Part shown: piece by piece, positions 1 through 8,610 of the stretch
Position numbering within the stretch: position 1 is the first letter of the stretch
Layout: each line of letters begins with the position of its first letter
From: Pseudoponticoccus marisrubri
GTDB lineage: Bacteria > Pseudomonadota > Alphaproteobacteria > Rhodobacterales > Rhodobacteraceae
DNA: 64,000 nucleotides
Reading direction: 5' to 3'
NCBI RefSeq assembly: GCF_001482405.1
Contig: NZ_LPXO01000005.1
Location: 186,001 to 250,000 of the forward strand
Notes under the pieces: generated by a model
The model's database searches: none
What the model was told of the DNA's origin: nothing
The model's input: only the letters and a program-made list of their open reading frames with translations
Translations under genes and position numbers: made by a program

Positions 1-943
1 GGAAGTCGTTGAAGGTCCAGGGCGCGATATCGGCCGACTTGGTCGGGTAGAGATCGCAGGTCACGTGCTCGGCGATGCCGGGGTTCTGGTTGGCGACGTT
101 GATCAGCACGCGGCCGGTATAGATGCCGGTGGCGCAGGCGCCCGAGACGAAGGCCGTCAGGCTGTCGCCCCAGCTGTAATTGGTGGCGCCCGGCGGGCAG
201 TACTGGCGCATCGCCTTGTAGAATTCCAGCGCGTCGCGCGTCTCGGGGCTGTCGATGGCCACGTCGAGATCGGGGCTGAAAACCATGCCGCCGGCCTGGT
301 GGATGACGCCGATGAAGATCAGCGTGGTCATGGAATTGCGGCCATAGGGCAGGGGCGCGCCGTAGATGCCGCCGCCCTGCATCGCCTCGCAGGCGGACAG
401 AAGTTCGTCCCACGTACGCGGGTTCTTGTCGATGCCGGCCTTTTCCATCAGGTCGCGGCGCAGCCAGATCATGTTGGCGGCCGAGTTGCCGATCGAGGTG
501 CCGGCATACTGGCCCTGATCGATCTCGTAGATGCGGTTGACGCCGTCATAGAATTTCTCTGGGCCGATCATCTCGATCACATCGTTGAACGGCTCCAGCA
601 GCCCGTTGCGCCAGTAGTTGGACACCGCGAAGCTGGGCAGGTGCGTGACGATGTTCGGCACGTCGCCGCTGGCGAAAGCGGCCGCGAGTTGAGGGGCATA
701 GCCTTCGTCCGATGTGCGCTCGAACACGACTTTGACGTTCTCGTGCAGGGCTTCGAAATTGGCGATCTGGGTGCGGTAGGCGGCCAGCTGCTCCGGCGAG
801 GATTGCGGCGACCACCAGCGCAGGGTGATCTGCTCCTGGGCCTGGATGCGGCGCGGCATGAGGGCGGCGGCACCGGCCGCGGCCATTCCGGTCAGAACCG
901 AGCGACGCGGCAGGCCCGCGTTCATTCCTTTATTGGTGGTCAT
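1..943 (-). CDS. ABC transporter family 1 solute-binding protein, partial (C-terminus beyond window)
   Basis: Periplasmic binding protein of an ABC importer, probably of the sugar/glycerol-phosphate type (family 1). The start ATG is at 943, behind an AGGGGAG ribosome binding site. The N-terminus carries a twin-arginine export signal (PRRSVLTGMAAAGAAAL) ending near IQAQ, followed by the typical first strand ITLRWWSPQSSPEQ. About 314 codons are present and the gene runs off the left edge, so the permeases should lie beyond it. It is divergent from the IclR regulator, and a three-half-site operator sits 23 bases upstream of its start. Substrate unknown. Confidence 0.85.
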   Translation of the reverse strand, partial: MTTNKGMNAGLPRRSVLTGMAAAGAAALMPRRIQAQEQITLRWWSPQSSPEQLAAYRTQIANFEALHENVKVVFERTSDEGYAPQLAAAFASGDVPNIVTHLPSFAVSNYWRNGLLEPFNDVIEMIGPEKFYDGVNRIYEIDQGQYAGTSIGNSAANMIWLRRDLMEKAGIDKNPRTWDELLSACEAMQGGGIYGAPLPYGRNSMTTLIFIGVIHQAGGMVFSPDLDVAIDSPETRDALEFYKAMRQYCPPGATNYSWGDSLTAFVSGACATGIYTGRVLINVANQNPGIAEHVTCDLYPTKSADIAPWTFNDF

Positions 944-965
944 GTGACACTCCCCTGTTGGCAAT

Positions 966-989
966 GTTCGCATATCGAACATATGTTCG
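966..989. promoter_or_regulatory. Putative IclR operator box 1
   Basis: GTTCG (966-970), 5 bp, CGAAC (976-980), 4 bp, GTTCG (985-989). The right part, CGAACATATGTTCG, is a perfect 14-bp palindrome. The box lies between the divergent binding-protein gene and the IclR gene, so it could serve both and give autoregulation. The same three-part layout recurs at five other intergenic positions to 14.25 kb. Confidence 0.7.
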
Positions 990-1110
990 TATTATTGGCG
1001 AGCCGAATCTCGAATCGCAAGTGTTTTTTGGGCGGGCCGGGGGAGATGCCGGGTTCCGCTGCCGCATTGGCGGTGATAGTTCGGATCGCGCACAAGGAAT
1101 GGGATGTCAG

Positions 1111-1962
1111 ATGGCGAAACCTGCAAAGACCACCCCTGTCCAGGCCACCAGCGACACGCGGCTGGGCACCGTGACCGCCGAAGCCGGCGACGAGCAGGAC
1201 AAGCTGTCCAGCCGTGATTTCGTCAGCTCGCTGTCGCGGGGCCTCGAGATCCTGTCGAGCTTCAGCCGCACCTCGAAGAAGATGACCCTCTCCGAGGTCG
1301 CGGTCGAGACGGGGATGAGCCGCGCCACAGCGCGCCGCTTCCTGCTGACGCTGGTCAAGGAGGGCTATGTCGTCACCGACGGCAAGCTGTTCGACCTGAC
1401 CCCCAAGGTGCTGGACCTTGGCTTTTCGGTGCTGTCCAAGATTGGCATCTGGGACCGCGCCCGCCCCTTCATGGAGCGGCTGTCGGAGCAGACCGGGGAA
1501 AGCTGCACGGCGGCGATCCTCGACGGGCTGGAAGTGGTCTACGTGGCCGGTGTGCAGGCGCACAACATCATCAGCGTGGGCATCACGGTGGGCAGCCGGC
1601 AATCGGCCTTCTACACCGCCAATGGCCGCGTGCTGCTGGCGCTGCAGCCGGAAGAGAACTGGGACGGGATCATCGCCAATGCCCGCCTGATGCCGCGCAC
1701 CCAGCACAGCGTGACCAACAAGGCCGAGCTGCGCGGGATCCTCGAACAGGTGCGCGACCAGGGCTGGGCGCTGGTCGACCAGGAGCTGGAAGAGGGGCTG
1801 CTCTCCATCGCGATCCCGCTCAAGTTCCGCTCGGGCGTGCTGGCGGGCTCGATCAACATCGCCGTGCCCTCGATCCGGGCCACGCGCGAGACGATGATCG
1901 AGACCTACCTGCCCAAGCTGCGCGAGACCGCCGACGACATCCAGAAATCGCTGGCCCATTGA
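1111..1962 (+). CDS. IclR-family transcriptional regulator (PcaR/PcaU/PobR type)
   Basis: A 283-residue DNA-binding regulator. After a polar N-terminal extension of about 35 residues comes the family signature SLSRGLEILSSFSRTSKKMT, a winged helix-turn-helix (LSEVAVETGMSRATARRFLL) and a C-terminal IclR effector-binding domain ending near DDIQKSLAH. I chose ATG 1111, which has AAGGA upstream; an in-frame ATG at 958 would place the operator inside the gene and adds a low-complexity, non-conserved stretch. It is the only IclR regulator in the island and is the natural reader of the GTTCG/CGAAC boxes. PcaU/PobR-like members usually act as activators with an aromatic or organic-acid effector; the effector here is unknown. 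Confidence 0.9.
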   Translation: MAKPAKTTPVQATSDTRLGTVTAEAGDEQDKLSSRDFVSSLSRGLEILSSFSRTSKKMTLSEVAVETGMSRATARRFLLTLVKEGYVVTDGKLFDLTPKVLDLGFSVLSKIGIWDRARPFMERLSEQTGESCTAAILDGLEVVYVAGVQAHNIISVGITVGSRQSAFYTANGRVLLALQPEENWDGIIANARLMPRTQHSVTNKAELRGILEQVRDQGWALVDQELEEGLLSIAIPLKFRSGVLAGSINIAVPSIRATRETMIETYLPKLRETADDIQKSLAH

Positions 1963-1978
1963 GGGCCGGGGGCCGCGC

Positions 1979-3097
1979 TCACGCGCGCCAGCGCGCCGGG
2001 TCGAAGGGGGCGGGGTCGATCGGTGGCGTGGAGCCGATGGCCATCGCCGCGGCGCTGCGCCCGGTGACGGGCCCCAGCGTATAGCCCGCATCCCCCGGCA
2101 GGGCGAGGAAGACCCGGCTGTCGGGCCCCGCCGGGCCGATCGTGGCCTTGCCGTCCACCGGCGTGTTGTAGCCCGCCCAGGTGCGCAGCACGCGCAGCCC
2201 GCCGATCCCCGGCGCGATCTGTGCCGCCAGCGCCACGTTGCCCAGCAGGCTCGGCTTGCGGATGCGCGGCGCGTGGCCGTCGCGGTCGGCGAGACTGGCC
2301 TCCCACCCGCCGCCGATCACCACCTGCCCCGAGCGGAACTGCTTGAGCGTGATCGGCCGCTCGGCATGTTGCACGAGATGGTGGATGCGGTAGTCGCCGG
2401 CCTCGGTGATGTTCATGTGCAGCGGCTCGGGCGGGGTCTCGATCCGCAGGCCCAGCGGGCCGGCCAGCGCCGCGGCGCCCCAGGCCGCGGCCACGAGGAT
2501 CCGGTCGGCCCGGTAGCGTTCGCCCCCCTCGGCCACGGGCTGCGCGCCATCCTCGATCCGGGTGATCCGGTCATGGACAAAGCGCACGCCCAGCCCGTCG
2601 AGAAGGGCACGCATCTTGCGGTTGGCGACCAGCGGGTTGAGCTTGCCCTCGTTCCGGCAGAGCTCGGCGCCTTGGATGCGGGGCGAGAGCCACGGCGCGA
2701 TCCGGTGCAGCGCGTCCCGGTCCAGGATCTCGACATCCAGCCCCTTGCGGGCCTCGCGCGCGGCCTTCTCGTGCAGGAAGTCCAGCTGCGCCGCGCTTTC
2801 GGCCAGCATCAGCCCGCCTTCGCGGGTCAGCTCCACCCCGCCAAGGCGCGCATCCAGCGCCTCCCATTCCGTCACGGCCGACAGGTAGAGCGGCAGCGAG
2901 CTTTCGAGGTTCTCGGCCAGGTGCGGGTTGAGGCGCAGGAAGCGGCTCTGCATCTGCACGTGCAGGCTGCCCGCATTGGCATGGGACCCGGCATTGCGCT
3001 CGGCATCGACGATGGTCACGCGGGCGCCGGCCTCGGCCGCGGTCAGGGCCGCGACCTGCCCGGTGATGCCGCCGCCGATGATCAGCAGGTCGGTCAT
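1979..3097 (-). CDS. FAD-dependent amino acid oxidase, HcnC/OoxB-like catalytic subunit
   Basis: A 372-residue DAO-family flavoprotein. The N-terminal dinucleotide fold LLIIGGGITGQVAALTAAEAG binds FAD. It carries the HcnC-type motifs NAGSLHVQMQ near residue 40 and NEGKLNP near residue 145, and a C-terminal FAD motif ending near GPVTGRSAAA. The start ATG overlaps the stop of the preceding HcnAB-like gene by 4 bases (ATGA), which implies a complex made from coupled genes. Such three-component enzymes (hydrogen cyanide synthase, octopine/nopaline oxidase, D-hydroxyproline dehydrogenase) oxidise amino or imino acids and pass electrons to the chain. A paralogue of the same length lies at 11590-12708. 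Exact substrate unknown. Confidence 0.85.
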   Translation of the reverse strand: MTDLLIIGGGITGQVAALTAAEAGARVTIVDAERNAGSHANAGSLHVQMQSRFLRLNPHLAENLESSLPLYLSAVTEWEALDARLGGVELTREGGLMLAESAAQLDFLHEKAAREARKGLDVEILDRDALHRIAPWLSPRIQGAELCRNEGKLNPLVANRKMRALLDGLGVRFVHDRITRIEDGAQPVAEGGERYRADRILVAAAWGAAALAGPLGLRIETPPEPLHMNITEAGDYRIHHLVQHAERPITLKQFRSGQVVIGGGWEASLADRDGHAPRIRKPSLLGNVALAAQIAPGIGGLRVLRTWAGYNTPVDGKATIGPAGPDSRVFLALPGDAGYTLGPVTGRSAAAMAIGSTPPIDPAPFDPARWRA

Positions 3098-4737
3098 TCG
3101 GTGTCGTCCAGCAGCGCCTCGGCGGCGGTGATGGCGGCGATGTCCACCGGCTTGATCGGCACGCGCGGCGCGAAATAGGACAGGTCCTCCAGCGGGCGGC
3201 CCTGCCGGCGCGCCATGATGCCCGCCACGGCCGGGGCGCAGTAGCGGCCCTGGCAGCGGCCCATGCCGATCCGGGTGGCGCGTTTCAGCGCGCCGATATC
3301 GGTGGGATCATTCGCCAGCGCCTGATCCAGCTGGGCCTTGGTGACCTCTTCGCAGCGGCAGACATGGGTCTGGGCGGGGGCCTCCTCGGGGTGGGGCAGC
3401 TCGGCCGCGTAGACCCGCCAGAGCGCATCCTGGAAGGCGCGGTGCCGGGCCAGCTGCCGGTGATCCTCGGCCCGCGGCGCGCTGCCGGCGGCGACCCGCC
3501 CGGCGATCCGTCCCTCGGTCACGGCAGCGGGTGCGCCACCCAGCCCGCAGCAATCGCCGATCGCATAGACGCCCGGGACCGAGGTCTCGCAGCTGTCCGA
3601 CCGGGTAACGCGCAGCTGGTCGAAACGCGTGTCGTATCTCATCGCGCAGCCCAGCAGGCGCAGGATCTCGTTCGAGGGCTGGAAGCCGAAATTCAGGCAG
3701 ACCGCATCCGCGGTGACGCGGTGCTCGGTGCCGCCGACGGTATAGGTGACCTCCAGCCCGTCGGGTGTCTCGGTGATGGCGCGGGGCAGGGCGCCGTGGC
3801 GCGGGGTGATCCCGCGCGCGCGCAGCCCGGCCAGCATCCGCAGCCCCTTGACCGCTAGCGCCCGGTCGCGCCGCAGCATGTCGAGCGCGGCGCCGGGCTG
3901 TCGCCACGGGGCGGGGGCGGCCTCGGCCAGGCGTACGATCTCGGCGCCGCCCTGCGCCAGTTCCAGCGCCACCTGCGCCACCAGCGGGCCGTTGCCGAAC
4001 AGCGCCACGCGCTTGCCCGGCAGGGTGGCATAGCTGCGCCAGAGCGTCTGCGCCGCGCCCACGGTCATCACCCCCGGCAGGGTCCAGCCGGGGATCATCG
4101 CGGGGCGCTCATAGGCGCCGGTGGCCACGATCAGCGCCCGCGGGCGGATGGCATAGACCGCGTCGGGCGCGGTGGCCATGATCTCGGGGCCGTCGAAGGC
4201 GCCCCAGACCTCGGTCTGGCCGAGGATGGTGACGCCGGCCTCGAGCGCGGCACGCACCAGCGCGCGCCCCTCCGCCTGCTGGGCATCCATGGGGGCCGTG
4301 CCCGCATCGGCGGGCTGCTTGTAATACTGCCCGCCGGGCACCTTGCGCTCGTCCAGCAGCACCACGTCGGCCCCGCATTCGCGCGCGGCGATGGCGGCGG
4401 ACAGGCCGCCCGCGCCGCCGCCCACGACCAGCACCGAGGGGGTCAGGCGCTGCGGCGTCAGGCTCCGCGTGGCGGGCGGGGTCAGCGGCGGGCGTGCGGC
4501 CTGAGTCTCGACCCGCATCCCCTCGGCGGCCGGGGTCATGCAGGCGCGCTGGTTGGGCCGGCCGTCCACGGTGACGAGGCAGTCCTGGCAGACGCCCATG
4601 CCGCAGAAGATCCCGCGCCGCGCGTCGCGGTCGGTCTGGCGGAAGGCACGGTGCCCGGCGGCGGTCAGCGCGGCGGCGACCGAGGCGGTCTCGGGGCATG
4701 TGATCTCTTCCCCGTCGAAGGTGAATCGCAGGCTCAT
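3094..4737 (-). CDS. HcnA-HcnB-type fusion: [2Fe-2S] ferredoxin domain plus FAD/NAD oxidoreductase
   Basis: A 547-residue protein that carries two subunits usually encoded apart. Residues 1-85 are a 2Fe-2S ferredoxin domain with cysteines in FCGMGVCQDC and QRAC. From about residue 100 an FAD fold begins (VLVVGGGAGGLSAAIAA), followed by a pyridine-nucleotide-disulfide-like body. The C-terminus has a BFD-like [2Fe-2S] cluster site (HVCRCEEV and GMGRCQGRYC). The start ATG 4737 overlaps the upstream stop by 4 bases; a longer frame to 4803 is only a shadow of that gene. With the HcnC-like partner it should form a membrane-linked amino/imino acid dehydrogenase. Known of the family: HcnAB, OoxA/NoxA and D-Hyp dehydrogenase subunits. 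Confidence 0.85.
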   Translation of the reverse strand: MSLRFTFDGEEITCPETASVAAALTAAGHRAFRQTDRDARRGIFCGMGVCQDCLVTVDGRPNQRACMTPAAEGMRVETQAARPPLTPPATRSLTPQRLTPSVLVVGGGAGGLSAAIAARECGADVVLLDERKVPGGQYYKQPADAGTAPMDAQQAEGRALVRAALEAGVTILGQTEVWGAFDGPEIMATAPDAVYAIRPRALIVATGAYERPAMIPGWTLPGVMTVGAAQTLWRSYATLPGKRVALFGNGPLVAQVALELAQGGAEIVRLAEAAPAPWRQPGAALDMLRRDRALAVKGLRMLAGLRARGITPRHGALPRAITETPDGLEVTYTVGGTEHRVTADAVCLNFGFQPSNEILRLLGCAMRYDTRFDQLRVTRSDSCETSVPGVYAIGDCCGLGGAPAAVTEGRIAGRVAAGSAPRAEDHRQLARHRAFQDALWRVYAAELPHPEEAPAQTHVCRCEEVTKAQLDQALANDPTDIGALKRATRIGMGRCQGRYCAPAVAGIMARRQGRPLEDLSYFAPRVPIKPVDIAAITAAEALLDDTE

Positions 4738-5669
4738 GCGTCGGTCCCTTGCAGGATGTCGCGCCGCGCGTCCAGCAGCCGCGCCAGCGCCTGTTCGCGC
4801 CACGCGCGGCGGGCGGGCAGGGCGTCTTCGGGCAGGACGGCGCGGCGCTCGGCTTCGACCCGGTCGACCAGCGCGGGCGGCCAGTCGGGGGCGTGCTCGC
4901 CCCGGTCGCGGCCGATGGCGGCATAGGCCGGGCCCAGACGCTCGGCATGGCCGCGCACCCCGCCGGCGGTGTTCAGGTCGGCGGTCTCGAACGGGCCGGA
5001 CAGCGCCCAGCGGGGGCCCAGCCCGTCGCGCACCAGACGGTCGAGCGCATCGACCCCGATCACGCCCTCGTCCACCAGCCGGTAGGCCTCGCGCAGGAGC
5101 GCCGATTGCAGGCGGTTGAAGACGAAGGCCGGCACCTCGTGGCCCAGCCGCGCGGGGTCGAAGCCGCCCTGCCGGAACAGCGCCTCGGCCCGGTCCATGC
5201 TGTGGGCCGAGGTGCCCGGGGCGGGGACCAGTTCCAGCACGCGCAGCAGACTGGGCGGGTTGGCCGGATGCGCCACGAGGCAGCGCGCTTGCTCGGCCGG
5301 GTCGGGCAAGATGCGCGAGACCGGGATCGCCGAGGAGGCGGTGGCGATCAGCGCCGTGTCGCTGCGGGACAGCAGGTCGCGGAACAGTGCCTGCTTGGCC
5401 TCCAGCCGTTCGGGGCCGGCCTCGATCACCAGGGCGGCGTCGATCTGCTCGGGCAGGGCGGCGATCACGGTGGCAGGGCCCTGCGGCACGGCCATCCCGG
5501 CCAGCGCCATGGCCTGACCATGCCGGTCGACCAGCCCGGGCGCGGCGGCGCGCGCGCCCTCGGCCGGGTCGCAGAGCGTCACCGCGAAGCCCGCCGCGAG
5601 GAAGGCCGCCGCAAAGCCGCTGCCGATGGGCCCGGCGCCGAGGATCAGGACCGATTGCGCGTCATTCAT
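4734..5669 (-). CDS. 3-hydroxyacyl-CoA dehydrogenase-like, lambda-crystallin/L-gulonate dehydrogenase type
   Basis: A 311-residue NAD-dependent dehydrogenase. The N-terminal Rossmann motif is VLILGAGPIGSGFAAAF. The catalytic-domain segment LVAHPANPPSLLRVLELVPA, with its HPANPP core, is typical of the CRYL1/L-gulonate 3-dehydrogenase and carnitine dehydrogenase branch rather than true beta-oxidation enzymes. I chose ATG 5669 (MNDAQS); the upstream extension would run through the operator. It is the first gene of the operon with the HcnAB/HcnC-like pair, and box 2 lies 19 bases upstream. It probably oxidises a hydroxy-acid intermediate, but this is inference. Confidence 0.8.
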   Translation of the reverse strand: MNDAQSVLILGAGPIGSGFAAAFLAAGFAVTLCDPAEGARAAAPGLVDRHGQAMALAGMAVPQGPATVIAALPEQIDAALVIEAGPERLEAKQALFRDLLSRSDTALIATASSAIPVSRILPDPAEQARCLVAHPANPPSLLRVLELVPAPGTSAHSMDRAEALFRQGGFDPARLGHEVPAFVFNRLQSALLREAYRLVDEGVIGVDALDRLVRDGLGPRWALSGPFETADLNTAGGVRGHAERLGPAYAAIGRDRGEHAPDWPPALVDRVEAERRAVLPEDALPARRAWREQALARLLDARRDILQGTDA

Positions 5670-5687
5670 GTTGCCCGACTCCGTCGT

Positions 5688-5711
5688 GTTCGATATGTGA
5701 ACATTTGTGCG
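5688..5711. promoter_or_regulatory. Putative IclR operator box 2
   Basis: GTTCG (5688-5692), 5 bp, TGAAC (5698-5702), 4 bp, GTGCG (5707-5711). Order, spacing and orientation match box 1, with one mismatch in each of the last two half-sites. It lies between the divergent dehydrogenase (start 5669) and SDR (start 5754) genes. Confidence 0.65.
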
Positions 5712-5753
5712 AAACATGTCAGGGCGTCAAGGGCGCCCGGAAGGAGAGGGCGG

Positions 5754-6515
5754 ATGCTGCAGGGCAGGACGGTGCTGGTGACCGGGGCGTCGAAGGGGAT
5801 CGGGCAGGAGATCGCCCGCGAGCTGGCCGCGCAGGGCGCGCGGGTCGTGGCGCATTACGGCCGCGACCGCGACGGCGCCGCGGCGGCGCTGGAGGGCGTG
5901 CCCGAAGAGCGCGCGATCCTGCTGCAGGGCGACCTGGCTCAGCCCGGCGGCGCCGAGGCGATGTTCGCCGAGGCGGTGGCCCGCACCGGAGGCCTCGACG
6001 GGATCGTCAACAATGCCGCGGTCATGCATTTCGCGGGCGGCATCGACGACGCGCCCGAGGAGTGGGACCGTGTCTGGGCCGAGACCTTCCAGGTGAATGT
6101 CTTCTCGGCCTCGGTGCTGCTGCGCGAGGCGGTGCGCCATTTCCGCGCGCGCGGCGGTGGCGAGATCGTCGGCATCTCCAGCTGGGCGGCGCAGAAGGGT
6201 GTGACCAACCCGCAGACCATCGGCTATGCCGCGTCCAAGGCGGCCTTCAAGGCGGCGTTGCAGACCGTGGCCACGGGCTATGCGCGGGACGGCATCCGCA
6301 CCTACATCATCGCGCCGGGCGTGGTGGACACCAAGATGAGCCGCGATTTCGCCGAGAGCCAGGGCGGCCGTCACGTGGTCGAGAACCGGCTGGCCATGGG
6401 AGAGTTCGTGCCGCCCTCGGACATCGCGTCGCTGACCGCCTTCTGCCTGTCGGGGCGCTGCCGCCACCTGTCGGGTGCCACGCTGGACGTGAACGGGGCC
6501 AGCTACATCCGCTGA
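5754..6515 (+). CDS. Short-chain dehydrogenase/reductase
   Basis: A 253-residue classical SDR. It has the cofactor motif TGASKGIG near residue 11, NNAAV near residue 84, the catalytic Ser in GISSWAAQ and the YxxxK pair in IGYAASKAAFK. The C-terminus has PGVVDTKM and ends DVNGASYIR. I chose ATG 5754 with an AAGGAG site 8 bases upstream; the much longer open frame upstream is a shadow of the minus-strand genes. It is divergent from the lambda-crystallin-type dehydrogenase and shares operator box 2, so it probably belongs to the same pathway. Substrate unknown. Confidence 0.9.
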   Translation: MLQGRTVLVTGASKGIGQEIARELAAQGARVVAHYGRDRDGAAAALEGVPEERAILLQGDLAQPGGAEAMFAEAVARTGGLDGIVNNAAVMHFAGGIDDAPEEWDRVWAETFQVNVFSASVLLREAVRHFRARGGGEIVGISSWAAQKGVTNPQTIGYAASKAAFKAALQTVATGYARDGIRTYIIAPGVVDTKMSRDFAESQGGRHVVENRLAMGEFVPPSDIASLTAFCLSGRCRHLSGATLDVNGASYIR

Positions 6516-6521
6516 GGCCCG

Positions 6522-7763
6522 TCAGGCCGGGGCGAGCGGCAGGCGGATCTCGAAGGCGGTGATGCCGTCCCGGCAGGTCACGCCGATATCGCCACCATGG
6601 GCCTGCGCGATCGAGGCCGCGATATGAAGGCCCAGCCCCAGCCCGAGGCTCATCCCCTCGGCATCCGCGCCGCGACGGAACGGGGTGAACAGCTCGGCAC
6701 GGCTTTCGTCGGGGATCGGCGCGCCGTGATTGGCCACGGTGATCGCGACGTGATCGCCGGCGGCATGGCCGTGCACCACGATCGGATGGCCCTCGGAGCC
6801 GTGCCGCACCGCGTTCGAGACAAGGTTCGACACGGCCTGTGCGATGCGCGCCGGGTCGCAGCGGACCGGGCGGTCGAGTGCCAGTTCCAGCGTGATCTGC
6901 CGCTCGGGCGTGACAACCTGGATCTCGTCGACCACCTGTGTGATCGCCCGGGCCAGCGGCGCGTCGGACACGGGGTCGATGCGGATGCCGGCGCCCAGCC
7001 GCGAGCGGGCATGCAGCATGACGTTGTCGATCAGCTCGTTCATCCGGTAGAGCGAGGATTTCATCAGCGGCAGCAGGGTGCGCGCCCGGTCGGATTGCGG
7101 CTCGCGCTCCAGCTGGCGCAGACCGGCGCCGAAGGCGGCCACGGGGTTGCGCAGGTCATGGCCCAGCACGGCGACGAACTCCTCCTGCACCTGTGTCATG
7201 CGGCGTTCGTGTTCGAGATTGTGCTCCTGCGCCTCAAGGCGCTCGGCGGCCTCGAGGCTCTGGCCGATGATGTCCGCGAACATTTCGAGCATCTTGACGG
7301 CGCGCGGGTGCTTGATGTCGCGCGGTTCGCGGTCAATGGCGCAGAGCGTGCCGAAGAAGCTGCCATCGCTGCGGTAGATCGGGATCGAGGCATAGCTGGC
7401 AATGCCGAATTTCACCGCGATGGGATGGTGGGCATAGATCTCGTCGGTGGTGGAATCGTTGAACAGGACCTTCTCGGCCGTGTCCCGCACCGACTGGCAG
7501 AAGGTCGAGCGGATCTCGATTTCGTCCCCGGCCTGCAGGCCGAACTCGACCTCGTCCACGGTGCGGCAGGCGACCCAGCGATCCGCGGTCACGCGGGCCA
7601 CGGCGGCAAAGCGCATGCCGGTCGCCATCATCACCGTCTCGAGGATGGTGCCGACCAGCTCGCTGTCGGCAAAGGTCTCGATATCGGCCTGGAAGTCATG
7701 CGCCCGGGCAAGGAAGGCCTTGTGATCCTGCAGGACCACCGGATCGGTTCGTTCAGCGACCAT
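6522..7763 (-). CDS. Cytoplasmic GAF-domain sensor histidine kinase
   Basis: A 413-residue protein without membrane segments. A GAF domain covers roughly residues 25-175 (GMRFAAVARVTADRW and SIPIYRSDGSFFGTLCAID). A short coiled linker follows, then a HisKA domain with the phosphoacceptor in LGHDLRNPVAA, and an HATPase_c domain with N-box NLVSNAVRHG and G-box GLGLGLHIAAS. No response regulator lies next to it. It is convergent with the SDR gene. Such soluble GAF kinases often respond to small molecules, redox or light; the signal cannot be read here. Its place inside the catabolic island may be incidental. Confidence 0.9.
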   Translation of the reverse strand: MVAERTDPVVLQDHKAFLARAHDFQADIETFADSELVGTILETVMMATGMRFAAVARVTADRWVACRTVDEVEFGLQAGDEIEIRSTFCQSVRDTAEKVLFNDSTTDEIYAHHPIAVKFGIASYASIPIYRSDGSFFGTLCAIDREPRDIKHPRAVKMLEMFADIIGQSLEAAERLEAQEHNLEHERRMTQVQEEFVAVLGHDLRNPVAAFGAGLRQLEREPQSDRARTLLPLMKSSLYRMNELIDNVMLHARSRLGAGIRIDPVSDAPLARAITQVVDEIQVVTPERQITLELALDRPVRCDPARIAQAVSNLVSNAVRHGSEGHPIVVHGHAAGDHVAITVANHGAPIPDESRAELFTPFRRGADAEGMSLGLGLGLHIAASIAQAHGGDIGVTCRDGITAFEIRLPLAPA

Positions 7764-7800
7764 CGCTCTCCTCGCCCTGGGCTGCGGCAGAATGTCCCGC

Positions 7801-7854
7801 CTGACCCGGGGCGTAGCATGGGCTGCGCATCCGGGGCAAGCGCGCCCGGGTCAG
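7801..7854. repeat. Long inverted repeat between the kinase and GST genes
   Basis: CTGACCCGGG (7801-7810) and CCCGGGTCAG (7845-7854) are perfect 10-bp arms 34 bases apart. The right arm overlaps the stop codon of the GST gene (minus strand). It may form a stem after GST translation ends, or be chance in GC-rich sequence. Confidence 0.3.
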
Positions 7855-8537
7855 ACCGGGTCGGGCGCGAAGATCTGCGGGTAGAGCGAGCGCATGGCGA
7901 CCTCGTCGAACTCGGCCTTGAACTGGTGATGATCCTTCAGCGCCTGCGCCCGATCAGCGGCGGGACGGGCGTCGATGGCCTTCATCAGCCGGTCGAGATT
8001 CGGGTATTTCTCCATGATATTGTCATCGCCCAGCATGTAGGTCAGCCGCGAGCCCCAGCCCCAGACGGCCATGTCGACGATGGAATAATCTTCCCCCATC
8101 ATCCACGGGCCCTGCGCCAGCCGGTCCTCGACCACTTGCCAGTGACGGCGCGCCTCGTAATCGTAGCGCTTGACCGCATAGGGCGGCTTTTCCGGCGCGA
8201 AATTGCGGAAATGTACCGCCTGTCCCGAGAACGGGCCCAGCCCGGAGGCCACGAACATCATCCAGGACAGCAACTGGCCGCGCTGGTCGGGCGCGCCCAT
8301 GAACTGCCCCGTCTTCTCGCCGAGATAGAGAAGGATGGCATTGCTGTCGAAGACCACCGTCTCGCCATCGGTCAGCACCGGCAGCTTGGCATTGGGGTTC
8401 AGCGCCTTGAACGTGTCGGTATGCTGTTCGGCCTTGCGGGTGTCGATGGGGACGGGCTCGTAGTCGAGCCCGGCTTCCTCGAGGAACAGCGCCACCTTCA
8501 TCGGGTTGGGCGCCATGTTGTAGAAGAACCGGATCAT
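7851..8537 (-). CDS. Glutathione S-transferase family protein
   Basis: A 228-residue two-domain GST. The N-terminal thioredoxin-like half has the conserved glutathione-binding elements LNPNAKLPVL and the Ser after Asp in FDSNAILLYLGE. The C-terminal helical half includes YSIVDMAVWGW. The start ATG 8537 begins the family-typical strand MIRFFYNMAP; the longer open frame to 8771 overlaps the neighbouring oxidoreductase gene and is not supported. It follows the old yellow enzyme gene by 73 bases and may be the last gene of that operon. Possible roles are detoxification or glutathione-dependent cleavage of a pathway intermediate. Substrate unknown. Confidence 0.88.
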   Translation of the reverse strand: MIRFFYNMAPNPMKVALFLEEAGLDYEPVPIDTRKAEQHTDTFKALNPNAKLPVLTDGETVVFDSNAILLYLGEKTGQFMGAPDQRGQLLSWMMFVASGLGPFSGQAVHFRNFAPEKPPYAVKRYDYEARRHWQVVEDRLAQGPWMMGEDYSIVDMAVWGWGSRLTYMLGDDNIMEKYPNLDRLMKAIDARPAADRAQALKDHHQFKAEFDEVAMRSLYPQIFAPDPV

Positions 8538-8610
8538 CTTGGCTCCTGCCATGTGTCGGAAAGAAGGACGGCGCACCATGCAGGCGCGCCGCCGAAAGGG
8601 CCGGCCCCGT

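Noticed and set aside
958-1110. N-terminal extension of the IclR regulator from ATG 958
   Set aside because: It would bury operator box 1 in coding sequence, lacks conservation-like composition, and ATG 1111 has a ribosome site and fits family length.
7801-7854. Perfect 10-bp inverted repeat as an operator for the kinase gene
   Set aside because: The arms are 34 bp apart and purely GC-rich, and one arm overlaps a coding end. I list it only as a low-confidence repeat.
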